Assembly: GCF_001050375.1 (NCBI RefSeq)
Contig: NZ_KQ130488.1
Location: 1-64,000, forward strand
DNA length: 64,000 nucleotides
Reading direction: 5' to 3'
From: Catenovulum maritimum
GTDB lineage: Bacteria > Pseudomonadota > Gammaproteobacteria > Enterobacterales > Alteromonadaceae
Part shown: positions 58,976 through 64,000 of the stretch, piece by piece
How positions within the stretch are numbered: position 1 is the first letter of the stretch
Layout: the number at the start of each line of letters is the position of its first letter
Made by a program: the position numbers and the translations under genes
The notes under the pieces: generated by a model
Seen by the model: the letters and a program-made list of their open reading frames with translations, nothing else
Told to the model about the DNA's origin: nothing
Databases searched by the model: none

Positions 58976-59845
58976 TTAATCATTTTTATCCATTCTAATA
59001 ACAACACGTCTATTTTTAGCTCTTTCAATCACATTAGAATTACTTGCGATATGGCGTTTTTCACCAAAGCCTTGGGTCTCCACCCTAGCTGCATCAACAC
59101 CTGCTTCTGTAAAAAAAGTCTTAATTGTCTGGGCTCGTTTTTTGGATAGCTCTTGGTTGTGCCAACGTCCACCATAACTATCGGTAAACGCATCAACGAG
59201 AACCAGCTCCAAACTAGGATCTTGCTTTAAGTATTCAGCTATCATGTTTAAACGTTTTTGCGACGATTTACTCAGTTGCGCTGTGTTAGATTGATAAGTT
59301 AGTACAGTAAAGGAAATATCGTCAAAACTGTATGGCAATAAATTATCTAGACAAACTAAAAATTCATCGTAGGCTTTATGGAAGTTAGCTGAATTAATCG
59401 AAACTGATATCTTATCAAAATCGCTGTACCAATCCTGATAGTAAAAAGTAGGATTAAAGCCCTTCTCTAGCTCAGAGATCATAGTCCAAGCGGCTTTTTT
59501 TTCTAATTCACCATCAAACTGCTTTAACAATTGCATTTGCGAAATTTGCTTTGCGGCAACGCCAGGCTTGAAACTAGGCGCGACAGATTCAACCTTTGCG
59601 AAACTATAATTATCGGGCAGCTTAAACATATCCAGAGCAAAGTTTAAATTGAGTGACTTGCTTGCCCTACTGACAAATAAAGCTTTCCCATATCGAGGAA
59701 TATTATGTTCCAACTGACATTCTAGCCTTGCAGTATTAGATGCTTTCCACATAGAGGAATCTAAATCGGCAGAATACTGCCTCACGGCTGAATGAGCCGA
59801 GCAGCTGAGACTGATTAAAATGCCTAGAGGTAAATATTTCTTCAT
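58976..59845 (-). CDS. motY: Sodium-driven flagellar motor protein MotY
   Basis: A 289-aa secreted protein with signal peptide (cleavage near SAHS-AV). Its start VRQYSADLDSSMW and the middle NLLPYSFDDISFTVLTYQSN resemble Vibrio MotY. The C-terminal OmpA-like peptidoglycan-binding domain spans about 165-289 (LSKKRAQTIKTFF; NRRVVIRM). In Vibrio it forms the T ring that holds PomA/PomB stators. No other flagellar genes are in the window. Confidence 0.9.
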   Translation of the reverse strand: MKKYLPLGILISLSCSAHSAVRQYSADLDSSMWKASNTARLECQLEHNIPRYGKALFVSRASKSLNLNFALDMFKLPDNYSFAKVESVAPSFKPGVAAKQISQMQLLKQFDGELEKKAAWTMISELEKGFNPTFYYQDWYSDFDKISVSINSANFHKAYDEFLVCLDNLLPYSFDDISFTVLTYQSNTAQLSKSSQKRLNMIAEYLKQDPSLELVLVDAFTDSYGGRWHNQELSKKRAQTIKTFFTEAGVDAARVETQGFGEKRHIASNSNVIERAKNRRVVIRMDKND

Positions 59846-59986
59846 AATTAATATGCCTAGCAACAAATTTTTGGCGTTAGTGAAACTTTATTAGGAATAT
59901 TAGCAATAAACAGACCAAGAGATAGCTTTATCTGGCATAATACACGCCATTATCTGCCCTATAACTAAATAGCTTAAATCATATAT

Positions 59987-60652
59987 ATGGCTCATACAAA
60001 ATTAAAACAAAGATTTCGGGGTTATTACCCGGTCGTTATTGATGTCGAAACAGCTGGTTTTGATGCCCAAAACAACGCTTTACTAGAAATAGCCGCCACT
60101 ATGATAGAAATGAAAGAAGATGGCGAGATGTATTGTGGCGAAACGATACAGTTCAATATTGAGCCTTTCGAAGGTTCAACTCTAGTTCAAGCTGCACTTG
60201 AATTTAACGGTATTGATCCAACCAATCCGTTAAGAAATGCAGTCTCAGAAAAAGAAGCCCTGAGTGAAATATTTAAACTCGTGAGAAAAAGGCAAAAATT
60301 TTATCAATGCCAACGCTCAGTCATGGTTGCTCACAATTCTGCTTTTGATATGTCATTTTTTAATGCCGCTATTGCAAGAACTGCGATAAAAAGAACGCCT
60401 TTTCATCCATTCGTTTCTTTTGATACTACGAGTTTAGCTGGGTTAACACTAGGTCAAACCGTGCTCATTAAAGCCTGCCAAGCTGCTGGAATAGAATTTG
60501 ATAACAAAGAAGCCCATTCTGCACTGTACGATACGCAAAAAACAGCTGAATTATTCTGTTATATGGTCAATAAATGGAAAAATTTAGGTGGTTGGCAAGA
60601 TGCCGAAGAAGCGTCAGAGGCCGGTGACAGTGAAAATGATAATACCGATTAA
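59987..60652 (+). CDS. rnt: Ribonuclease T
   Basis: DEDDh-family 3'-5' exoribonuclease that trims tRNA and other stable RNA ends. The 221-aa protein shows all Exo motifs: [25 protein letters not shown] and [14 protein letters not shown]. Length is close to the E. coli enzyme (215 aa). Confidence 0.96.
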   Translation: MAHTKLKQRFRGYYPVVIDVETAGFDAQNNALLEIAATMIEMKEDGEMYCGETIQFNIEPFEGSTLVQAALEFNGIDPTNPLRNAVSEKEALSEIFKLVRKRQKFYQCQRSVMVAHNSAFDMSFFNAAIARTAIKRTPFHPFVSFDTTSLAGLTLGQTVLIKACQAAGIEFDNKEAHSALYDTQKTAELFCYMVNKWKNLGGWQDAEEASEAGDSENDNTD

Positions 60653-60670
60653 ACTAAATTAAACGGTAAA

Positions 60671-60705
60671 AAAAATGCCACAAGCAAATACTTGTGGCAT
60701 TTATT
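60671..60705. terminator. Bidirectional terminator between rnt and the peroxiredoxin gene
   Basis: AAATGCCACAAG and CTTGTGGCATTT pair perfectly around a 6-nt loop, with an A run before and a T-rich sequence after. Convergent genes end on either side. Confidence 0.9.
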
Positions 60706-60726
60706 CAAATCTTTAACAGCTAAAAA

Positions 60727-61332
60727 TTATAAGCTATCTGAATTCTCAGCTAAGTACTTAGCAACGCCCTCTGGGCTTGCGTCCATACCTTTATCACCTT
60801 CTTGCCAACCTGCAGGACATACTTCACCGTGCTCTTGGTGGAATGCTAATGCATCAATAGTACGTAGCATTTCATCAATGTTACGGCCTAAAGGTAAATC
60901 ATTTACTACTTGGTGACGAACAACACCGTCTTCATCAATTAAGAATGAACCACGGAAAGCAACACCAACTTCTGGATGCTCAACATCGTATGCTTGACAG
61001 ATTTCATGCTTCATATCTGCAACTAATGCATATTGAACTGGACCGATACCGCCTTCATTGATAGGAGTATTACGCCATGCGTTGTGTGAGAACATTGAAT
61101 CGATAGATACACCAATCACTTCAACACCACGTTTTTGGAATTCAGCGTAACGCTTGTCAAATGCAATTAGCTCAGAAGGACATACGAAAGTGAAATCTAA
61201 TGGGTAAAAGAAAACAACCGCTTTTTTACCTTTAATTGCATCACTTAAAGTGAAATTATCAACGATTTCACCATTACCAAGAACAGCAGCAGCTGTGAAA
61301 TCAGGGGCTTGACGGCCTACTAATACAGACAT
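60727..61332 (-). CDS. 2-Cys peroxiredoxin (AhpC/Prx1 type)
   Basis: A 201-aa thiol peroxidase. The peroxidatic Cys is in FYPLDFTFVCPSE and the resolving Cys in HGEVCPAGW, the Prx1-type pair. It keeps the GVGIG-like GGIGP motif linked to sensitivity to overoxidation, and a C-terminal extension. An SD GGAGA lies 6 bases before the start at 61332. No AhpF is adjacent, so it is probably reduced by thioredoxin. Confidence 0.93.
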   Translation of the reverse strand: MSVLVGRQAPDFTAAAVLGNGEIVDNFTLSDAIKGKKAVVFFYPLDFTFVCPSELIAFDKRYAEFQKRGVEVIGVSIDSMFSHNAWRNTPINEGGIGPVQYALVADMKHEICQAYDVEHPEVGVAFRGSFLIDEDGVVRHQVVNDLPLGRNIDEMLRTIDALAFHQEHGEVCPAGWQEGDKGMDASPEGVAKYLAENSDSL

Positions 61333-61344
61333 GATTTTCTCCAT

Positions 61345-61600
61345 TCATTTATTTTGAATTATATGTGTTAGTTAGACTTAACACTAACTGAAACAGAGTA
61401 TATAGGCAGTTTTTGAAAAACCAAGTACCTTAGTCAACTATTTATAGTACATTTTGAATTTCGTGCCGAACAAGTCACCACAAACGCAAATATCAGATTG
61501 AACTAATCCAGGCTCTAGCTTAAATGCGGTTTTCAAAAAGCAAATGACACTGAGTAAACGAGCTTTATACTAGATATAAAAATTAATTATTAAATTTTTA
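61345..61600. other. Divergent region upstream of the peroxiredoxin and bfd genes, no gene seen
   Basis: About 260 bases without a coding frame between the two genes. No OxyR site can be called with confidence. Confidence 0.4.
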
Positions 61601-61605
61601 TTGCT

Positions 61606-61624
61606 AATGCGAATATTTCTCATT
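61606..61624 (+). promoter_or_regulatory. Candidate Fur box upstream of bfd
   Basis: AATGCGAATATTTCTCATT is a 19-bp imperfect 9-1-9 palindrome resembling the Fur consensus, about 37 bases before the bfd start. Seven of nine positions pair. Confidence 0.65.
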
Positions 61625-61660
61625 TATAATAGCCTTACTTTCATAAATAAGGTTTTAGTT

Positions 61661-61858
61661 ATGTACGTATGCTTGTGTAATGGTGTTACAGACAGAGAAA
61701 TAAAAAAAGAAGTGCACAATGGCTGTGACAGTGTAGCTGCGTTACAATGCAAAATGGCAATCGCTAACCAATGCGGTAGATGCAGTCAACATGCAAAAGA
61801 CATTATTAATGAAACCCGAATTGAGAAGAACAGTCAACTTATCGCTTCATTCGCTTAA
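61661..61858 (+). CDS. bfd: Bacterioferritin-associated ferredoxin
   Basis: A 65-aa [2Fe-2S] protein that reduces bacterioferritin to release stored iron. The four Cys ligands are in MYVCLCNGVTD and NQCGRCSQH. The ATG at 61661 gives the standard MYVCLCNGVTD start; the frame also extends 20 codons upstream across the Fur-like box, which is unlikely to be coding. No bacterioferritin gene is adjacent in this window. A Fur box fits its expected induction by iron shortage. Confidence 0.93.
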   Translation: MYVCLCNGVTDREIKKEVHNGCDSVAALQCKMAIANQCGRCSQHAKDIINETRIEKNSQLIASFA

Positions 61859-62159
61859 CCTCACAGATTTTTAACTCCACTTACTTTTTCTTTTTCTTTT
61901 TCTTCGCTATTTTGATAATAGCTTCACCTCGAATAACAAGTTGATTGTGTTTTTTTTATACAATTAAATCGAAAAAACCTTTACAAGCGCTAATAAATCT
62001 ATACTATGCCCTCAGCTTAAAAGAAAAGCGTTTTTATATTTCAGTTTGTGTTACTCCTTCGTAGTTAGACCTTCCTAAAATTTTTAATAACATCTTTGCT
62101 TTATAGCTTGCGAGCCTGATAACAGGCAATTTATATATTTCAATTTTTAGGTAATAATT
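61859..62159 (+). other. Leader region of the cold-shock gene, with pyrimidine tract
   Basis: Contains a (CTTTTT)n pyrimidine tract just after bfd, then the csp promoter at 61980-62007, then a leader of about 146 nt with a small GCCTG/CAGGC hairpin (about 62114-62127). Long leaders are usual for cold-shock mRNAs. No other gene is seen. Confidence 0.5.
61980..62007 (+). promoter_or_regulatory. Sigma-70 promoter of the cold-shock gene
   Basis: TTTACA (61980-61985), a 16-bp spacer and TACTAT (62002-62007), which places the start about 62014 and gives a long 5' leader. Confidence 0.6.
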
Positions 62160-62366
62160 ATGTCTACAACTACTGGTACAGTAAAATGGTTTAACGAAAC
62201 TAAAGGTTTTGGTTTTATCGAGCAAGAAAATGGTCCAGACCTTTTCGCACATTTCAGCGCAATCCAAAGCTCAGGTTTCAAAACTTTAGCTGAAGGTCAA
62301 AAAGTACAGTTTACTGTTGCTCAAGGCCAAAAAGGTCCTCAAGCTGAAAATATCGTTTGTATCTAA
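62160..62366 (+). CDS. Cold-shock protein (CspA family)
   Basis: A 68-aa OB-fold nucleic-acid chaperone. RNP1 is KGFGFIEQ and RNP2 is LFAHFSAI (usual VFVHFS). Preceded by a long leader that could form the cold-sensing structure known in cspA. The start ATG is used without an obvious alternative. Confidence 0.95.
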   Translation: MSTTTGTVKWFNETKGFGFIEQENGPDLFAHFSAIQSSGFKTLAEGQKVQFTVAQGQKGPQAENIVCI

Positions 62367-62387
62367 TTTACAAAAGATAGCTTGAAT

Positions 62388-62414
62388 AAATCACCTAGTT
62401 CTCTAGGTGATTTA
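62388..62414 (+). terminator. Terminator of the cold-shock gene
   Basis: AAATCACCTAG and CTAGGTGATTT pair perfectly around TTCT, 22 bases after the stop; the tail is AT-rich. Confidence 0.8.
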
Positions 62415-62673
62415 TAAATACAAAATAACAACAATTCATCCCCATAACACATCAATAAACACTGCTTAATTCCAACAATTTACCACAAGTATTTACACTT
62501 CAACCTAGCAAATTTAAATAGATGACAAAAGTCATTAAAATCTCTTTCTAAAAGCTTCTAATCCAGTATATTAAAACTAAATTTTATTTTTCTTTATTTT
62601 AAAGCCGACTACAATAAAAACTGCGCTTAAATCAAGATCTTGATTCACATAATAAATAATAGATGACTGGACT
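62415..62673. other. AT-rich intergenic region upstream of the GH15-like gene
   Basis: About 260 bases without a coding frame; presumed to contain the promoter of the GH15-like gene, none clear. Confidence 0.35.
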
Positions 62674-64000
62674 ATGAGAAATACCGAACTTTTAAATCGA
62701 CTTTACCATGATATTTCTGACATTATTTTACAACGTCAGCACCCTGTAACGGGGCTATTGCCTGCAAGTACAGCAATCACTAACCATGGTAATTACACTG
62801 ACGCTTGGGTACGGGACAATGTTTATTCCATTTTGAGTGTTTGGTCACTTGGAATTGCCTATAAACATACAGGTGAAACGGAGCGAAGCGATCAACTTAG
62901 CCAATCAACTATCAAGTTAATGCGTGGCTTATTACAATCTATGATGCGCCAAGCACCTAAAGTAGAAAAATTTAAACACACACTTGAAGCAATAGATTCG
63001 CTCCACGCAAAATATGATACCGCGACAGGCTTACCTGTCGTTGCAGATGATGCTTGGGGTCATTTACAAATTGACGCGACTTCAATTTTCTTGCTGATGA
63101 TTGCACAGATGACAGCTTCTGGACTAAGAATTATCAAAACTTACGATGAAGTAGATTTTGTCCAGAACCTTGTTTATTACATCGCTTTTGCTTATCGAAT
63201 TCCTGACTTTGGTATTTGGGAGCGTGGTAATAAAATTAATAACGGTAAAACTGAAATCAATGCAAGCTCAGTCGGTATGGCAAAAGCAGCATTACAAGCC
63301 TTAGATGGTTTTAATTTGTTTGGCGAAAACGCCTCTAAAAGAGCCGTAGTACATACGATTCCTGATGCGGTATCACGAGCAAGGAATACGCTTGCCAGAT
63401 TGCTACCAAGAGAATCTATATCTAAAGAAGTTGATAGTGCATTATTAAGCGTTATCGGCTTCCCAGCTTTTGCTGTCGGTGACCAAACCCTAGTCAAAAA
63501 AACCAGAGATAAAATTCTAACTGAACTGGGTGGCGATTACGGCTGCAAACGCTTTTTGTGGGATGGCCATCAAACTATGGTAGAAGACCATAGCCGCATT
63601 CATTACGAACATAATGAGCTTGCAAATTTTGAAGATATTGAATCTGAGTGGCCATTATTTTATACCTACCTATACATACAAGCATTGTTTGATAATGATA
63701 CTGACGCTGCAAAAAACTACCGTCAAAAAATTGAAAATGTAATGGTAGAAGTAGACGGTAAAAATTTAATACCAGAACTGTATTTTGTTGAAGCTGACAA
63801 AGTTTCAGCCGAACGTGAAAATCCAGGCAGCCAGCCTAGAGTACCAAACGAGAACCTACCACTTGTTTGGGCACAAAGTATGTATTACACAGGCTTAATG
63901 TTGGATGAAGGCTTAATCTCAGCGGACGATTTAGATCCTTTACGCTTACGTAAACGCTCCACCAATAATACTGAAACCCAAATCGCACTTGTCGTTTTAA
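62674..64000 (+). CDS. GH15 / phosphorylase-kinase alpha-like protein, partial (5' end)
   Basis: The open frame starts at 62674 and runs off the window after 442 codons, without a stop. The sequence has the alpha/alpha-toroid features of glycoside hydrolase family 15 and its phosphorylase-kinase-like relatives: NYTDAWVRDNVYSILSVWSLG, the DDAWGHLQIDATSIFLL block and DFGIWERGNKINNGKTEINASSVGMAKAAL. Enzymatic activity cannot be judged, since the relatives include catalytic glucoamylase-like and non-catalytic regulatory proteins, and the C-terminal half is missing. No signal peptide, so likely cytoplasmic. Confidence 0.85.
   Translation, partial: MRNTELLNRLYHDISDIILQRQHPVTGLLPASTAITNHGNYTDAWVRDNVYSILSVWSLGIAYKHTGETERSDQLSQSTIKLMRGLLQSMMRQAPKVEKFKHTLEAIDSLHAKYDTATGLPVVADDAWGHLQIDATSIFLLMIAQMTASGLRIIKTYDEVDFVQNLVYYIAFAYRIPDFGIWERGNKINNGKTEINASSVGMAKAALQALDGFNLFGENASKRAVVHTIPDAVSRARNTLARLLPRESISKEVDSALLSVIGFPAFAVGDQTLVKKTRDKILTELGGDYGCKRFLWDGHQTMVEDHSRIHYEHNELANFEDIESEWPLFYTYLYIQALFDNDTDAAKNYRQKIENVMVEVDGKNLIPELYFVEADKVSAERENPGSQPRVPNENLPLVWAQSMYYTGLMLDEGLISADDLDPLRLRKRSTNNTETQIALVVL

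Noticed and set aside
61601-61660. A 20-residue N-terminal extension of Bfd
   Set aside because: It crosses the candidate Fur site, has no ribosome site and is not part of the normal Bfd sequence, which starts MYVCLCNG.
62034-62267. An antisense open frame at the start of the cold-shock gene
   Set aside because: It overlaps the csp leader and coding region on the other strand and has no ribosome site or family match.

Overview
The window is a stretch of AT-rich chromosome from a marine gammaproteobacterium, most likely an alteromonad (Alteromonadaceae-like). This rests on the conserved ftsB-ispD-ispF-truD-surE-pcm-nlpD-rpoS block, a MotY flagellar motor protein, SapABCDF, a ThiD-ThiE fusion and a set of pectin/arabinan-degrading enzymes. 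I see no phage genes, transposase, plasmid functions or CRISPR array. Species cannot be fixed from sequence reading alone.

Region 1 (1-10.8 kb, minus strand) is a housekeeping block: pyrG, eno, an unrecognised 210-aa protein, ftsB, ispD, ispF, truD, surE, pcm, a DUF368 membrane protein, nlpD and rpoS. Region 2 (11.2-27.96 kb, mostly plus) has a polyamine/methyl-cycle flavour. It holds a PaeA/YtfL-like exporter followed by an LdcA-like decarboxylase, an orphan TonB receptor, rraA on the other strand, sapABCDF, argR, mtnN, a CbiB-family protein, an adenosine kinase and ahcY. Region 3 (28-33.6 kb) is a compact plant/algal pectin locus: an exported alpha/beta hydrolase, a GH28 polygalacturonase-like lipoprotein, a CE12 acetylesterase and a CBM13-GH43 arabinanase.

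Region 4 (33.6-40.9 kb, minus) carries umuDC under a near-perfect LexA box, a MITE-like inverted-repeat element (a degenerate second copy lies at 28.1 kb), a 1485-aa secreted modular protein with a c-type heme motif, and tRNA-Trp. Region 5 (40.9-48.7 kb, minus) is an HDOD protein and the thiamine operon thiC-thiO-thiS-thiG-thiDE-thiF, led by a TPP riboswitch. Region 6 (48.9-64 kb) mixes signalling (a degenerate receiver-TPR protein with a GAF partner, and a 1404-aa hybrid kinase), gshA with a transglycosylase-like lipoprotein, a DUF3010 protein, motY, rnt, a 2-Cys peroxiredoxin, a Fur-boxed bfd, a cold-shock gene, and the 5' part of a GH15/phosphorylase-kinase-like gene that runs off the edge.

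The observations most worth following up are the MITE-like family, the heme-motif LamG/Big2 protein with its large upstream hairpin, the SapF subunit whose Walker B glutamate is a lysine, the RBS-occluding hairpin before the paeA-ldcA pair, and the receiver-TPR protein lacking its phosphoacceptor aspartate.
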